The notes under the pieces: model-generated
The model's database searches: none
The model's input: only the letters and a program-made list of their open reading frames with translations
What the model was told of the DNA's origin: nothing
Shown: positions 1 through 9,598 of the stretch, piece after piece
Layout: each line of letters begins with the position of its first letter
How positions within the stretch are numbered: position 1 is the first letter of the stretch
DNA from: an uncultured Thiothrix sp.
GTDB taxonomy: Bacteria; Pseudomonadota; Gammaproteobacteria; Poriferisulfidales; GCA-002705445
Direction: 5' to 3'
Assembly: GCA_902595225.1 (NCBI GenBank)
Contig: CACJPG010000001.1
Coordinates: 213,161 to 277,160 of the forward strand
Length of the DNA: 64,000 bases
Made by a program: the position numbers and the translations under genes

Positions 1-687
1 TTAGCAAGACAAATCTATAATTCAAATATCCCAGTGATAACTGCTGTTGGGCATGAAACTGATACGACAATTGTTGATCTAGTATCAGATATAAGGGCCG
101 CAACGCCATCAGAAGCAGCAGAAATTGCAACACAATTTTCAATAGATGATATTTTAAAAAAAATTGAAGAAATGAAAAACTATATAAATCAAAATCTATC
201 TAGCAAAATAAAAGATATAAAATACTATTTATCAAATAAAAAAAATATTGTAGATAAGAATAATCCAGTAAATAAAATTAATTCTTATAGTCAAACACTT
301 GATCTTTTAAGTGAATCATTAAGCTCAAAAATTAGTTATACTTTAAATAAGAAAAAAAGTTTAGTTAATCAATTATACCTTAAGCTTTTAGAGCATAATC
401 CAAAAAGTAAATTAGCAATTACAGAGTCAAAAATATTTATGACTAGAAGTAAAATAAATAATAGCTTAGAAAATATTCTAATTTCGAAAAGAAATAAACT
501 AAACTTAAAAAATAATACTTTAAAAGATGTTAATCCTTTATCAATACTCGAAAAAGGATTTTCTTTAGTTTATTGCAATAAAAAAGTAGCAAGCAGAATA
601 GCTGACTTTAAGCTAAGGGATAATCTTAAAATTAGGATGTCCGATGGTGAATTATACTCGAAGGTAGAAGATCTAAAAAAGTATTAA
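1..687 (+). CDS. xseA: Exodeoxyribonuclease VII large subunit, 3' part (cut by window start)
   Basis: The reading frame is open from base 1, so the gene starts outside the window. Exo VII (XseA with several XseB) degrades single-stranded DNA from both ends to oligonucleotides in the cytoplasm and helps in mismatch repair. Near the left edge is the XseA core motif [16 protein letters not shown] followed by [11 protein letters not shown], the conserved catalytic-domain block. A long Lys/Asn-rich helical stretch (coiled coil that binds XseB) follows, then the C-terminal motif LEKGFSLVY...DGELYSKV typical of the family. The GTG at 34 lies inside the conserved block and is not the start. The stop is 1 nt from the stop of the convergent gene at 689. 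Confidence 0.95.
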   Translation, partial: LARQIYNSNIPVITAVGHETDTTIVDLVSDIRAATPSEAAEIATQFSIDDILKKIEEMKNYINQNLSSKIKDIKYYLSNKKNIVDKNNPVNKINSYSQTLDLLSESLSSKISYTLNKKKSLVNQLYLKLLEHNPKSKLAITESKIFMTRSKINNSLENILISKRNKLNLKNNTLKDVNPLSILEKGFSLVYCNKKVASRIADFKLRDNLKIRMSDGELYSKVEDLKKY

Positions 688-688
688 C

Positions 689-913
689 TTATTCTTGTTC
701 TTCACTCTTATCTTTTTGCCAAACCCAAGGTGTTTCTTGGCATATTGCAAAGTAAATATAAACGTTTATCAATAAAATTATTAGTAACGCTAATGCCGCA
801 CCAATTGTCCACAATATATCATGTTGGTTATTAGCAAAACCAAATAGGTTCATTCCCCAAAAACATACTGATGTGAATATGATCATCACTATTGCTGCAA
901 TATATTCTCTCAT
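689..913 (-). CDS. Small membrane protein, function unknown (74 aa)
   Basis: I do not recognise a named family. The protein has two predicted membrane segments (about residues 5-27 and 36-56) joined by a short polar loop with Asn-Asn-Gln, and a charged Lys/Glu C-terminal tail. The start is well supported: AGGAG lies 5-6 nt before the ATG. It is the last gene of a minus-strand group after the ferredoxin, the GST-like protein and the flavoprotein reductase, 62 nt behind the reductase, so co-transcription is possible. It could anchor or accompany that redox group, but nothing in the sequence shows this. Confidence 0.7.
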   Translation of the reverse strand: MREYIAAIVMIIFTSVCFWGMNLFGFANNQHDILWTIGAALALLIILLINVYIYFAICQETPWVWQKDKSEEQE

Positions 914-975
914 CTAATCTCCTTTATTCTTATATTCTTATTTTTCAGGATGTTAACATAGTTTTTATGAATTTT

Positions 976-2043
976 CTATTTAGAGCCAGAGTCTAAGAAT
1001 TTATCAAAAAATATTTCTTCGTTTGGCATACCTTCCGCCGTAAACTCTTTGATAGCAGCGTCAATCATTGGCGGTGGCCCACATAAGAAACCTTGGCACG
1101 CTTTCATATCTAGTTTCCCTTTTTCAATATAGTCGGACTTAAGGAAGTCTGTTACCAATCCTCTTGCTCCAGTCCAATCTGAATCTTCGGGCTCCATGTT
1201 TAAAACGTACACATATTCAAATTTATAATCTGGATTCCATTTTTTTTGAATTTCTTCTAATTCAGCTTGACAGTATATGTCCTCTTGTGTTCTTGCGCCG
1301 AATAAAAAAACCGCGTCTCTCTGAACTTGATCAATTGCGGCTTGTTCAAGAACTGCCTTGACTGCACTCATGCCGCTACCTCCAGCTATGCAGACCATTG
1401 TTCCTTTTCCATCACGATAATAGAACGATCCATATGGTGTATTTACCTCAATCTTTTGTCCAGTAGGATCTTTACCAAAAAGCCATCTGCTAAATCTACC
1501 TTTAGGTACGTTTCTTATATAAAAAGTTAATTCATTTGAATTCTCGTTTTGTGGGGCTTTTGCGAAAGAGTATGATCTAGTGCTCCCAACTTGCTTTACA
1601 AGAACTTCAGAGTATTGCCCTGCTGCACCTGTGTGCTCAAGCCCATCAACTTCTAGCGTGAGCTCCATAATGTCATGAGTTAGCGAGGTAACTTTTTTAA
1701 CTTTACCCATATATTTTTTTGTGGCACTGACTTTTGCTTCACCATCAATGCTTACATCAATACTTACAGGTGTTTGTGCACGGGATTGGCAAGCTAAAAT
1801 CATTCCGTCATCAAGTTGTTTTCCATCCAGTACATAACTGAAATCAGCTGTCGGTTTGATTTTTCCATCAGTAAGTTTACACGCGCAAGAACCACAACTT
1901 CCAACTCTACAATCATGTGGAAATGCTACGCCAGCTTTCAAAGCTGCATCGAGAATATTTTGGTCTGGCTCGACTTCAAAACTGTACTCACCAGAATTTA
2001 GACTGACTTCTTGAGGACCCTTTTTTTTACCTAATCCAAACAT
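976..2043 (-). CDS. [2Fe-2S]/FAD NAD(P)H oxidoreductase (oxygenase-reductase type)
   Basis: A three-domain electron-transfer flavoprotein of 355 aa. Residues 1-95 form a plant-type [2Fe-2S] ferredoxin with ligands Cys45, Cys50, Cys53 and Cys85. Residues about 105-210 form the FAD domain with the RSYS flavin motif at 156-159. Residues about 212-350 form the nucleotide-binding domain with GGSGM (221-225) and CGPPPMI (321-327). Known relatives are reductases of phenol hydroxylase, methane/toluene monooxygenases and Rieske dioxygenases, which pass electrons from NAD(P)H to an oxygenase. No oxygenase is encoded in this window, so the acceptor is unknown. An AAGGA ribosome site precedes the ATG. 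It follows the GST-like gene by 93 bp and probably shares its operon. It is not NqrF: the cysteine spacing differs and there is no membrane anchor. Confidence 0.85.
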   Translation of the reverse strand: MFGLGKKKGPQEVSLNSGEYSFEVEPDQNILDAALKAGVAFPHDCRVGSCGSCACKLTDGKIKPTADFSYVLDGKQLDDGMILACQSRAQTPVSIDVSIDGEAKVSATKKYMGKVKKVTSLTHDIMELTLEVDGLEHTGAAGQYSEVLVKQVGSTRSYSFAKAPQNENSNELTFYIRNVPKGRFSRWLFGKDPTGQKIEVNTPYGSFYYRDGKGTMVCIAGGSGMSAVKAVLEQAAIDQVQRDAVFLFGARTQEDIYCQAELEEIQKKWNPDYKFEYVYVLNMEPEDSDWTGARGLVTDFLKSDYIEKGKLDMKACQGFLCGPPPMIDAAIKEFTAEGMPNEEIFFDKFLDSGSK

Positions 2044-2122
2044 AAAATATAGAAATTCCTTGTGTTTAAAACACTAACTTAGTTAAATAATATCAAACTT
2101 TCCAGTATCCAAAACCTATACT

Positions 2123-2140
2123 TTAAGCTTATAAGCTTAA
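2123..2140. repeat. Perfect 18-bp palindrome at the end of the GST-like gene
   Basis: TTAAGCTTATAAGCTTAA reads the same on both strands and overlaps the GST stop codon (2137-2139). It could form a short AT-rich hairpin between the GST-like and reductase genes, or be a dimeric protein site. No T-run follows, so it is not a classical terminator. Confidence 0.5.
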
Positions 2141-2820
2141 GATTCTAAAACGTTGATCGCTACGTTTCTTAAAGTTCCAGCGTCAATATCTTCTTTAGTA
2201 GGCAGACAAGTAAAAGGAACAATGTCTTCTTTACTTGTAGCTGGATGACTTTTTACTGCAGCACACCATTCGCTAACTTTTGATCTAGATGAAACAACGT
2301 CACCATTACCAGATATCTCTAAGGCATTAACACATGCCATCCAGTGAATATCAGCTAAAGAAAATTCACCACAAATATAAACATCTTTTTTCAGTTTTGG
2401 GTCCGGTGGATTGGTAAGAATATTTTCTAGGACATCGAAAGCTTTATTAACTACGTCCATATTGCCACCAGAACCAGTTAACATTCCGTAAGCTTCCATC
2501 TGAACAAAATCGGATGCAATATGTGCATATTGATACATAATTGCTCTTATTACTCCATTTCTTGGAACTAAAGATGGACCAAAACCTTTGTCATCTAAAT
2601 ATGAAATAATTGCATTTGGGCCATATACTATATTGTCTAGGTCTTTTAATACTGGAACGCTTTGCAAAGGAGACATTTCTGATACCTCTTCTCCACCATT
2701 AATCTTATGTACTTCAACATCTACCCCTTTCTCTCCAGCTGTTTGCATTATTTTTGCAGTATTGATGCAACTTGGATTGCCAAATAATTGCATAGCCGAT
2801 GCTAACTTATCACCGATCAT
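2137..2820 (-). CDS. Glutathione S-transferase family protein
   Basis: The 227 aa chain has the two GST domains. The N-terminal thioredoxin fold (about 8-80) has PSC in the first loop (Cys18, where many GSTs carry the catalytic Ser/Cys/Tyr) and the cis-proline motif SVPVL (Pro56). The C-terminal helical domain carries the N-capping motif SLADI of the family. The usual glutathione-binding E-S pair after the cis-proline strand reads GPNA here, so glutathione use is not certain. An AGGAGG site precedes the ATG. It lies between a ferredoxin gene (28 nt upstream) and an oxygenase-type reductase gene, which suggests detoxification or a redox pathway on an organic substrate. The substrate cannot be told from the sequence. 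Confidence 0.8.
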   Translation of the reverse strand: MIGDKLASAMQLFGNPSCINTAKIMQTAGEKGVDVEVHKINGGEEVSEMSPLQSVPVLKDLDNIVYGPNAIISYLDDKGFGPSLVPRNGVIRAIMYQYAHIASDFVQMEAYGMLTGSGGNMDVVNKAFDVLENILTNPPDPKLKKDVYICGEFSLADIHWMACVNALEISGNGDVVSSRSKVSEWCAAVKSHPATSKEDIVPFTCLPTKEDIDAGTLRNVAINVLES

Positions 2821-2848
2821 ATTTCCCTCCTAAGAGAATATTATTTTT

Positions 2849-3028
2849 TTAACTTTCTATTTTTAAAGCGCCAGAAGGACATTCTGAAACAACGTCAGCA
2901 ATTTTCTCCTCTGAACTTGCTGATGTATCAATAACAAACTTTCCATCTTCCACTTTAAATACTTCTGGTGCTCCTTGTACACACTTACCAGCGTGAATAC
3001 AAACACTTTCGTCCCATGATACTTTCAT
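2849..3028 (-). CDS. Small single-cluster ferredoxin (Fer4_19 type, 59 aa)
   Basis: A 59 aa frame starting at the ATG ending at 3028, with AGGAG seven nt upstream. It reads MKVSWDESVCIHAGKCVQGA at the N-terminus and ends with CPSGALKIES. The three cysteines (10, 16, 50) in the pattern C-x5-C...C-P, with APEVF after the second, are those of the divergent mono-cluster ferredoxins (Fer4_19) and the [3Fe-4S] ferredoxins that serve cytochromes P450 and related enzymes. Acidic, soluble, cytoplasmic. First gene of a minus-strand group with the GST-like protein and the [2Fe-2S]/FAD reductase, so it may pass electrons within that group. Its partner enzyme is not in the window. A competing ATG 5 nt upstream is followed at once by a stop. 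Confidence 0.85.
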   Translation of the reverse strand: MKVSWDESVCIHAGKCVQGAPEVFKVEDGKFVIDTSASSEEKIADVVSECPSGALKIES

Positions 3029-3061
3029 ATCATTTCTCCTATTTTTTAAACTTCGAGCACT

Positions 3062-3089
3062 ATTTTACCCAAAAAAATAACCCCTGCAA
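3062..3089 (-). promoter_or_regulatory. Probable sigma-70 promoter of the ferredoxin-GST-reductase group
   Basis: On the minus strand: -35 TTGCAG, 16 bp spacer, -10 TAAAAT preceded by GGG, about 34 nt before the ferredoxin ATG. It lies just behind a short AT-dinucleotide tract. Assigned by pattern only. Confidence 0.5.
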
Positions 3090-3130
3090 AGGAATATATA
3101 TATATAAAGTAATATATATTTAATGTGCAA

Positions 3131-3505
3131 CTAGGACTTCTTAAATATTAAGCTTAAAGAATTTATACAATATCGTTTTTTGGTAGGATTTGGACCATCA
3201 TCGAAAACATGTCCCAAATGGCTATCACAATTTGAGCATCTTACTTCGATTCTGCTCATACCGTGGCTGAAATCTTCAATTTTTTTAATATTCTTATGAT
3301 TTATAGGGTCCCAAAAACTTGGCCAACCAGATCCAGAGTCATATTTATTATTAGATGAGAATAATTCTAATTTACAACATTTACATAAATAAATGCCAGG
3401 CTCATAGAATTTATCGTACTCTCCAGAAAATGCAGGTTCTGTTCCCTTCTTTCTGCAAACATAATATTCATCAGGAGATAATTGCTCTTTCCAATCTTTT
3501 TCCAT
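3131..3505 (-). CDS. msrB: Peptide-methionine (R)-S-oxide reductase MsrB
   Basis: MsrB repairs oxidised proteins by reducing methionine-R-sulfoxide with thioredoxin as electron source. The 124 aa chain has the four structural zinc cysteines (Cys41/Cys44 and Cys90/Cys93), the substrate-site motif GSGWPSF (58-64), HLGHVFDDGP and the catalytic Cys113 in RYCINSLSL. The ATG ending at 3505 is preferred to the TTG one codon earlier. The length is that of a stand-alone MsrB without an MsrA fusion. The gene begins 8 nt after the pnp stop, so it is probably the last gene of the rimP-pnp transcript. Confidence 0.93.
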   Translation of the reverse strand: MEKDWKEQLSPDEYYVCRKKGTEPAFSGEYDKFYEPGIYLCKCCKLELFSSNNKYDSGSGWPSFWDPINHKNIKKIEDFSHGMSRIEVRCSNCDSHLGHVFDDGPNPTKKRYCINSLSLIFKKS

Positions 3506-3513
3506 CAAAATAA

Positions 3514-5589
3514 TTACTCTACTCCCTTCATGGTAAGTTTTATTCTTCCTTGCTTATCGATCTCGAGAACTTTAACCTTTACAATCTCACCTTCTGAAAC
3601 CTTATCAGTTACATTTTCAACTCTCTCTTCACATATTTGTGAAATATGAACAAGACCATCTTTCCCGGGAAGCACAGTTACAAATGCCCCAAAATCCATA
3701 ATCTTGGTAACCTTGCCTTCATAAATTTTATCAACTTCAACGTCCGCTGTAAGCTGCTCAATTTTAGATTTAGCTAATTCAGCTGCAGATTTATCTACAG
3801 ATGATATTTTAATTAATCCGCTATCATCAATATCAATTACTGCCCCAGTTTCTTCTGTAAGAGACCTAATAGTTGCTCCTCCTTTTCCAATAACGTCTCT
3901 GACTTTTTCTGACTTAACTTGAAGAGTAATAAATCTTGGCGCATTTTCCGAAACTTCCTCACGAGATGATTGAATGACTTTTGCCATTTCGTTTAATATA
4001 TGTATTCTTCCTTTTTTTGCTTGGGCTAAAGCGACTTTCATAATCTCTTCTGTGATTCCATTAATTTTTATATCCATTTGTAAAGCTGTTACTCCATCAG
4101 CAGTACCAGCAACTTTAAAGTCCATATCACCTAAATGGTCTTCATCACCTAAAATATCCGAAAGCACAACATAATTATCTTCTTCTTTGATCAATCCCAT
4201 TGCAATACCTGCAACTGGAGCGACTATTGGGACACCTGCGTCCATTAGAGATAGGCTGGAGCCACACACACTTGCCATAGAACTTGAACCATTTGATTCA
4301 GTAATTTCTGAAACAACTCTAATTACATAAGGGAATTCATCCATATTAGGAAGCACACCTTGTATAGCTCTCTTAGCTAATTTTCCATGGCCAATCTCTC
4401 TTCTTTTTGGAGAACCGACAAAACCAACTTCGCCAACTGAAAATGGTGGAAAATTATAATGAAGCATGAATTTATCTTCATACTTTCCATCTAGAGCATC
4501 TATTATCTGACCATCACGATCAGTTCCTAATGTTGATACAACAATTGCTTGGGTTTCTCCCCTGGTAAAAAGAGCGCTGCCGTGTGTTTTAGGTAAAATA
4601 CCAACTTCAATCGATATGTTTCTAACTGTTTCATTATCTCTTCCATCAATCCTTGGTTTACCATCCAAAATATTTTTTCTAACTACATCCTTTTGAAGTT
4701 TATACATTGATCCTTCTATAGAATCTTTTTTACACTCGTCCTCATTATTAAATTTTTCTAAAGCATTCTTTCTTATTTCTGATAATTTATTGCCTCGTTC
4801 TGCTTTATCTGAAATTAAATATGCTTTAGAAATCTCTTCTTTAAAAAAATCGTATACTTCTTTTTCAAGATTTTCGTTTTCGTTTAAAGGTTTTTCCCAA
4901 TTATAATCTTTCGCACCGCACTCATTTACAAAATTATTAATTTCATTTATCAAGGATTGCATTTCTTTATGTCCAAAAGAAACTGCACCTAACATTACTT
5001 CTTCACTTAGCATTTTGGCCTCAGATTCAACCATTAAAACTCCATCTTCGGTCCCTGCAACCATTAAATCAAGTTCAGAACCGACCGAATCTGTCTTAGT
5101 TGGATTTAATAAATAACTTCCATCTTTATATCCAATTTTTGCTGCCCCTAATGTACCTTGTGAGGGTAAGCCAGAGATTTTAATTGCAGTTGATGCGCCA
5201 ATTAGTGATGCAAGATCAGCATCAACCTCATTATTGAGGCTCATCACAGTACAAATTATTTGAACCTCATGAGTAAACTCTTTTGGGAATAAAGGTCTAA
5301 TTGGTCTATCAATTAATCTAGATGTTAAGGTTTCTTTCTCTGATGGTCTGCCTTCACGTTTAAAATAACCCCCTGGAATTTTTCCAGCTGCATATGTTTT
5401 CTCTTGGTAATTAACTGTTAAAGGGAAAAAATCTTTTGACTGACCATCATCTTTTGCAACCAAAGTAGTCATCACAACTGTATCGTCAATATTAACTATT
5501 ACTGCGCTATTTGCTTGGCGTGCAATTTGTCCAGTCTCTATTTGAACTTCGCTATTTCCGTAGTGGAACTTTCTTTTTAAAGGTTTCAT
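3514..5589 (-). CDS. pnp: Polyribonucleotide nucleotidyltransferase (PNPase)
   Basis: PNPase is the phosphate-dependent 3'-to-5' exoribonuclease of mRNA decay, a trimer that also binds RNase E in related bacteria. The 691 aa chain has two RNase PH-like domains (about 10-145 and 310-460, the second with FTRGETQA), a helical domain between them, a KH domain with the IGKGG loop near residue 566 and a C-terminal S1 domain starting near 618 ([20 protein letters not shown]). It is about 20 residues shorter than the E. coli enzyme because the tail after S1 is absent. It starts 17 nt behind rpsO, the usual order. I see no hairpin in that 17-nt gap. Confidence 0.97.
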   Translation of the reverse strand: MKPLKRKFHYGNSEVQIETGQIARQANSAVIVNIDDTVVMTTLVAKDDGQSKDFFPLTVNYQEKTYAAGKIPGGYFKREGRPSEKETLTSRLIDRPIRPLFPKEFTHEVQIICTVMSLNNEVDADLASLIGASTAIKISGLPSQGTLGAAKIGYKDGSYLLNPTKTDSVGSELDLMVAGTEDGVLMVESEAKMLSEEVMLGAVSFGHKEMQSLINEINNFVNECGAKDYNWEKPLNENENLEKEVYDFFKEEISKAYLISDKAERGNKLSEIRKNALEKFNNEDECKKDSIEGSMYKLQKDVVRKNILDGKPRIDGRDNETVRNISIEVGILPKTHGSALFTRGETQAIVVSTLGTDRDGQIIDALDGKYEDKFMLHYNFPPFSVGEVGFVGSPKRREIGHGKLAKRAIQGVLPNMDEFPYVIRVVSEITESNGSSSMASVCGSSLSLMDAGVPIVAPVAGIAMGLIKEEDNYVVLSDILGDEDHLGDMDFKVAGTADGVTALQMDIKINGITEEIMKVALAQAKKGRIHILNEMAKVIQSSREEVSENAPRFITLQVKSEKVRDVIGKGGATIRSLTEETGAVIDIDDSGLIKISSVDKSAAELAKSKIEQLTADVEVDKIYEGKVTKIMDFGAFVTVLPGKDGLVHISQICEERVENVTDKVSEGEIVKVKVLEIDKQGRIKLTMKGVE

Positions 5590-5606
5590 TTATATTTTCT
5601 CTAAGA

Positions 5607-5876
5607 TTATCTTCTTAGCCCTAAAGAAGAAATAAGACTTTGGTACCTGTCGATATTTTTCTTTTTTAAATAGTCTAAAAGTTTTCTTCTTGTATTTACC
5701 ATTTTCAACAAGCCATGACGTGAATGGTGATCTTTTTTATGAGTGCTGAAGTGTTCACTCAAGAAATCAATTCTTTTTGACAGAAGAGCAATTTGTATTT
5801 CGGGTGACCCAGTATCAGATGCGCCTTGCTGGTATTGCTCTATAACCTTGCTCTTTTGTTCTGGTGTTAATGCCAT
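5607..5876 (-). CDS. rpsO: 30S ribosomal protein S15
   Basis: Primary 16S rRNA-binding protein of the small subunit platform. Length is 89 aa, exactly that of the family. The conserved elements [33 protein letters not shown] and [11 protein letters not shown] are intact. It lies between truB and pnp as in other gammaproteobacteria, has its own promoter-like sequence in the 70-nt leader, and is followed closely by pnp. In E. coli S15 represses its own translation through an mRNA pseudoknot; I could not confirm such a fold here. Confidence 0.98.
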   Translation of the reverse strand: MALTPEQKSKVIEQYQQGASDTGSPEIQIALLSKRIDFLSEHFSTHKKDHHSRHGLLKMVNTRRKLLDYLKKKNIDRYQSLISSLGLRR

Positions 5877-5907
5877 ATTTTTCTCTTAATATCTAATTTA
5901 AGGGCGC

Positions 5908-5935
5908 ATTCTATCATGATATATTAATGATACAA
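5908..5935 (-). promoter_or_regulatory. Probable sigma-70 promoter of rpsO-pnp
   Basis: Minus strand: -35 TTGTAT, 16 bp spacer, -10 TAGAAT, about 32 nt before the rpsO start, in the truB-rpsO gap. E. coli has an rpsO promoter at the same place. Confidence 0.55.
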
Positions 5936-5946
5936 ACATTAAGTTT

Positions 5947-6834
5947 TCAGATTAATATTTTCTTTGGTATTAGTTCGGAATTTTTATTTATTGTTCCTAC
6001 CCCAAGAAATCGGCTAGATTTATCATAAATCTTAACAAAACTCCTTGAATTCTCATCTATTAAGACTTTATTACCATTTAATATTTTCTTTTTATGAAGC
6101 TCATCTACATAACATGAATAGGTATTGTTTAATAATATATCTATATTTATCAAATGTTTTGCTACTTCATCTTTGCTATCAATATCAAGAAACTTATCAA
6201 AATCTACTGATTTGGATAAACTAATATCTTTGATTTGAGTTCTCACAAGCTTCTTCAAAAATGCGCCACAACCTATTTCTTTCCCTATCTGCTCAATGAG
6301 AGTTCTTATGTATGTACCCTTAGAGCAATGAACTTTTATACCAAGATTTACATCATTAATTTTTTTAATTTCAATTTTAAATATTTCAATGTTTCTAGGC
6401 TTTCTTTCTATAGTTATCCCCTCACGAGCATATTTATATAATGGAGTTCCATGATGTTTTAATGCAGAATACATTGGCGGAATTTGAGAAATTTTACCAG
6501 TAAATTTTTTTTCAAGCTCATTTAAATCATTAATACTTATACTTGGTATAAAACTTCCGTCTTTAATAATTCCATCTGCATCACCAGTACTTGAAGTTTT
6601 ACCTAGTGTTGCAATTGCCTCATACTTTTTGTCCGAATCCAAAAAATAAGAACATAACTTGGTTGCTTTATTAAAAAAGATTATTAGAAGTCCGCTTGCT
6701 AAAGGATCAAGAGTTCCAGAAAAACCAGCCTTCTTTTGATTCAATTTTTTTTTTAATTCCGTTAAAACTTTATTTGATGAAATACCGGGGGGCTTATTTA
6801 TTAATAAACAACTTTGCTGAAAATTATTATTCAT
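5947..6834 (-). CDS. truB: tRNA pseudouridine(55) synthase TruB
   Basis: Makes the pseudouridine at position 55 in the T-loop of nearly all tRNAs. The catalytic aspartate is Asp43 in GTLDPLASGLL, followed by the YEA, PP-YSALKHHGTPLYKYAREG and CSKGTYIRTL blocks of the TruB family. The length is 295 aa, with a short PUA-like C-terminal part (about 235-295). The start overlaps the rbfA stop by 4 nt (ATGA type), so translation is likely coupled. Confidence 0.96.
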   Translation of the reverse strand: MNNNFQQSCLLINKPPGISSNKVLTELKKKLNQKKAGFSGTLDPLASGLLIIFFNKATKLCSYFLDSDKKYEAIATLGKTSSTGDADGIIKDGSFIPSISINDLNELEKKFTGKISQIPPMYSALKHHGTPLYKYAREGITIERKPRNIEIFKIEIKKINDVNLGIKVHCSKGTYIRTLIEQIGKEIGCGAFLKKLVRTQIKDISLSKSVDFDKFLDIDSKDEVAKHLINIDILLNNTYSCYVDELHKKKILNGNKVLIDENSRSFVKIYDKSSRFLGVGTINKNSELIPKKILI

Positions 6835-7199
6835 TTATACAAATTTTTATTAATAAGCTGTTCGAGCTCGTAGGCTTTTGATTCTGTTTCATCGTATATA
6901 AATCTTAGATTAGGAACCGACCTGAGATTCGAGTTTTTTGATAATTGCTTTTTAAAAAATAGTTTTGATGCATTAATAGTTTTGGTAATTAATTTAATTT
7001 CTTCATCTCTTTTTGCTTTAATGTTGAAAACAACAAAAAAAATCCTTGCGTTTTTTAAATCCTTAGACATTTCAACATCCATAATAATTACATCTTTTAT
7101 TCTTTGATCATTAATATCATTCTGAATAATTTTTGCAATTTCCTTTCTTATTAAAGAAGAAATTCTATGGACCCTTTGGTTGTCAGAATCATATTTCAT
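6831..7199 (-). CDS. rbfA: 30S ribosome-binding factor A
   Basis: RbfA is a late-assembly and cold-adaptation factor that binds the 5' helix region of 16S rRNA in the immature 30S subunit. The 122 aa chain shows the family's start (RVHRISSLIRKEIAKII), the KH-like fold with MSKDLKNARIFFVV and the signature RSVPNLRFIYDE. Its ATG shares one base with the infB stop (TAATG) and its end overlaps truB by 4 nt. Confidence 0.95.
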   Translation of the reverse strand: MKYDSDNQRVHRISSLIRKEIAKIIQNDINDQRIKDVIIMDVEMSKDLKNARIFFVVFNIKAKRDEEIKLITKTINASKLFFKKQLSKNSNLRSVPNLRFIYDETESKAYELEQLINKNLYK

Positions 7200-9595
7200 T
7201 ATTCAATTGTTCTAGCCACCTCAATTCTTTGAAAAACTTCGATATTATCTCCAGGTTTTACATCATTATAGTTTTTAACAGCAATTCCACATTCAGTTCC
7301 AAGCCTTACTTCTTTTACATCATCTTTATGTCTTCTTAGAGATTCTAGCTCACCTTCAAAAATAACAACATTCTCTCTTAAAACTCTTATAGGGTTACCT
7401 TTTTTCACAACACCTTCAATAACTTGGCAGCCTGCTACAGCTCCCATGGCAGATGACTTAAATACATCTTTAACTTCTGCTAATCCTACAATTTCTTCTT
7501 TTGTTTCTGGAGTTAGAAGTCCGCTCATACCTGATTTAACATCATTTATTAAGTCGTAGATTATGCTGTAATATCTAAGATCAATCTTTTTTTCCATAAC
7601 AGTTTTTTTTGCTTGACTATCAGCTCGAACATTAAATCCAAATATAATTGCATTTGATGCTTCTGCCAAAGCAATATCAGATTCATTGATTGCTCCAGCT
7701 GAGGAACTAATAATTTTTACTTCAACCTCGTCAGTATTTAATTTTGTTAAAGAGTCACATATCGCTTGAGCACTCCCTTGAACATCGGTTTTCAAAAGAA
7801 TGTTAAGCGTAGGTACCTCACCCTTCTTAAGATTGCTAAACATATTATCTAAGGTGGGAGCTTGATACTGCGAAGCAAATTTATTATCTCTAAGCTTTGT
7901 TTTTCTAAATTCTGCTATATCTCTGATTTTTTTATCATTTACTGCAGAGAGAACTTCGTCTCCAACCTCGGGGGCCCCAGATAAACCAAGAATAACCACG
8001 GGCATAGATGGTGTAGCACTATCAACTCTTTTGCCATCTTGATCAATCATTGCTCGTATTCTTCCGTATTCTTTTCCGCATATAATATTGTCTCCCATAT
8101 TCATACATCCTTTTTGGACAAGGACAGTTGCGGTTGCTCCCTTACCTTTATCAAGCGCAGATTCTAAAACAACTCCTGTTGCAGAACCTTTAGCAATTGC
8201 TTTCAGTTCAAGTACCTCTGCCATGAGTGATATTGAGTCCAACAAATTATCAACTCCTGTTCCTTGTTTAGCAGATACTTCAACAAAGATATTTTCTCCT
8301 CCCCAATCCTCAGGAACAATTTCATGCTTTGTTAATTCTGTTTTGACGTTTTCAACATTTGCGCCTTCTTTATCAATTTTATTCACTGCAACAATAATTG
8401 GCACATTTGCAGCTCGAGAATGTTCTATTGCTTCTATTGTTTGAGGCTTTACTCCGTCATCTGCTGCAACAACAAGTATCACAATGTCCGTACAATTTGC
8501 TCCTCTAGCTCTCATGGAAGTAAAAGCTGCATGGCCTGGTGTATCAAGAAATGTCAATAAACCGTGATTAGTTTTTACTTGGTATGCACCAATATGTTGG
8601 GTTATTCCTCCGGCCTCACCAGAAGCTACACGACTTGCTCTAATGTAATCAAGCAAAGAAGTTTTTCCATGATCGACGTGGCCCATAATAGTTATTGTTG
8701 GTGGTCTTGATTCTAATTCATACTTTTCATCAGGCTCAACTGTTAGTAAATTTTTCTCTAAATTTTCAAAATCAATTGGTTCAGCTTTATGCCCCATCTC
8801 TTCAACCACAAGAGTTGCTGTGTCTTGGTCTAGTGATTCATTTATCGTTGCCATAACACCCATATTCATAAGAGCTTTTATCACCTCTGCAGACTTTTCA
8901 GACATAGCTGAGGCAAGTTCTGCTACAGAAATATATTCGCCAAGTTGGACTGTACGAACAACTGGTTCAGTAGGTTTTTCAAACTGATGTTTGTCGTCAG
9001 AAATATTATCTTTTGCCTTTTTTTGAGGCTTCTTTCTAACAACTTTATTATCATCTGAAATATGAATTTTTTGTCGTCTGTGTTTTGTTTTTATACTTGG
9101 ATTATTTTTTTCTTCATTTACAAACTTTGTTTTTGTTTTTTTTCTTCTTTTCTTGCCAGTATCCTCATTTAGGTTAACATTCTCTTGTATTAAATCATTT
9201 TTTTGAATTTGATTTTCATTAGCACCAACATTTTCTTGAATATTTTGAGCTTCTTGTTCTATATCATTAATCCCTTTATCTTTTTTTTCAGGTAATTTCG
9301 TCTCAATTTTTTCTGTAACTTTATTGTTTACTTTTGAGAAAACTCTTTTTTTTCTTATGACCGTCTTTTTTTTACTATCTTCAGATAAATCGACTTTCTC
9401 AACTGTTTTAGGTTTAGTTGCTTTATTTTTTATTTGTGAATTCCTAACGTAATTTAGCAATTGCATTTTTTCTTCATCGCTTATTAAATCGCTTTCTTTT
9501 TTCTTTTTTACTCCAGCAAGTTCCAACTGGTCTATTAAGCGATTAACAGACAAACCAACTGTTTTTGAAAATTCTTTAATAGTTATGTCTGTCAT
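7199..9595 (-). CDS. infB: Translation initiation factor IF-2
   Basis: GTPase that brings fMet-tRNA to the 30S P site and promotes subunit joining. In the 798 aa chain, residues 1-50 form the first IF2 N-terminal domain. Residues about 55-215 are a Lys/Glu-rich low-complexity linker, and a second IF2-N domain lies near 222-275. The G domain has G1 GHVDHGKT (305-312), DTPGH, NKID and SAK, followed by domains II, III and C1/C2. It ends with [17 protein letters not shown], the usual C2 terminus. It is 3 nt downstream of nusA. The long basic linker is typical of proteobacterial IF-2 and varies in length between species. Confidence 0.97.
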   Translation of the reverse strand: MTDITIKEFSKTVGLSVNRLIDQLELAGVKKKKESDLISDEEKMQLLNYVRNSQIKNKATKPKTVEKVDLSEDSKKKTVIRKKRVFSKVNNKVTEKIETKLPEKKDKGINDIEQEAQNIQENVGANENQIQKNDLIQENVNLNEDTGKKRRKKTKTKFVNEEKNNPSIKTKHRRQKIHISDDNKVVRKKPQKKAKDNISDDKHQFEKPTEPVVRTVQLGEYISVAELASAMSEKSAEVIKALMNMGVMATINESLDQDTATLVVEEMGHKAEPIDFENLEKNLLTVEPDEKYELESRPPTITIMGHVDHGKTSLLDYIRASRVASGEAGGITQHIGAYQVKTNHGLLTFLDTPGHAAFTSMRARGANCTDIVILVVAADDGVKPQTIEAIEHSRAANVPIIVAVNKIDKEGANVENVKTELTKHEIVPEDWGGENIFVEVSAKQGTGVDNLLDSISLMAEVLELKAIAKGSATGVVLESALDKGKGATATVLVQKGCMNMGDNIICGKEYGRIRAMIDQDGKRVDSATPSMPVVILGLSGAPEVGDEVLSAVNDKKIRDIAEFRKTKLRDNKFASQYQAPTLDNMFSNLKKGEVPTLNILLKTDVQGSAQAICDSLTKLNTDEVEVKIISSSAGAINESDIALAEASNAIIFGFNVRADSQAKKTVMEKKIDLRYYSIIYDLINDVKSGMSGLLTPETKEEIVGLAEVKDVFKSSAMGAVAGCQVIEGVVKKGNPIRVLRENVVIFEGELESLRRHKDDVKEVRLGTECGIAVKNYNDVKPGDNIEVFQRIEVARTIE

Positions 9596-9598
9596 TTT

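Noticed and set aside
1..687. xseA as a truncated gene or pseudogene
   Set aside because: The frame is open at base 1 and the sequence before the GTG matches XseA (LARQIYN...), so the truncation is only the window edge.
689..3028. Reductase at 976-2043 as NqrF of a Na+-pumping quinone reductase
   Set aside because: Cysteine spacing and lack of an N-terminal membrane helix do not fit NqrF, and no other nqr gene is present.
3094..3123. AT-dinucleotide tract as a phase-variable repeat
   Set aside because: Too short and imperfect, and upstream of the likely promoter; ordinary for AT-rich intergenic DNA.
8088..8444. 118-codon open frame on the plus strand inside infB
   Set aside because: Fully antisense to the conserved GTPase domain of IF-2; composition of a shadow frame, no ribosome site.
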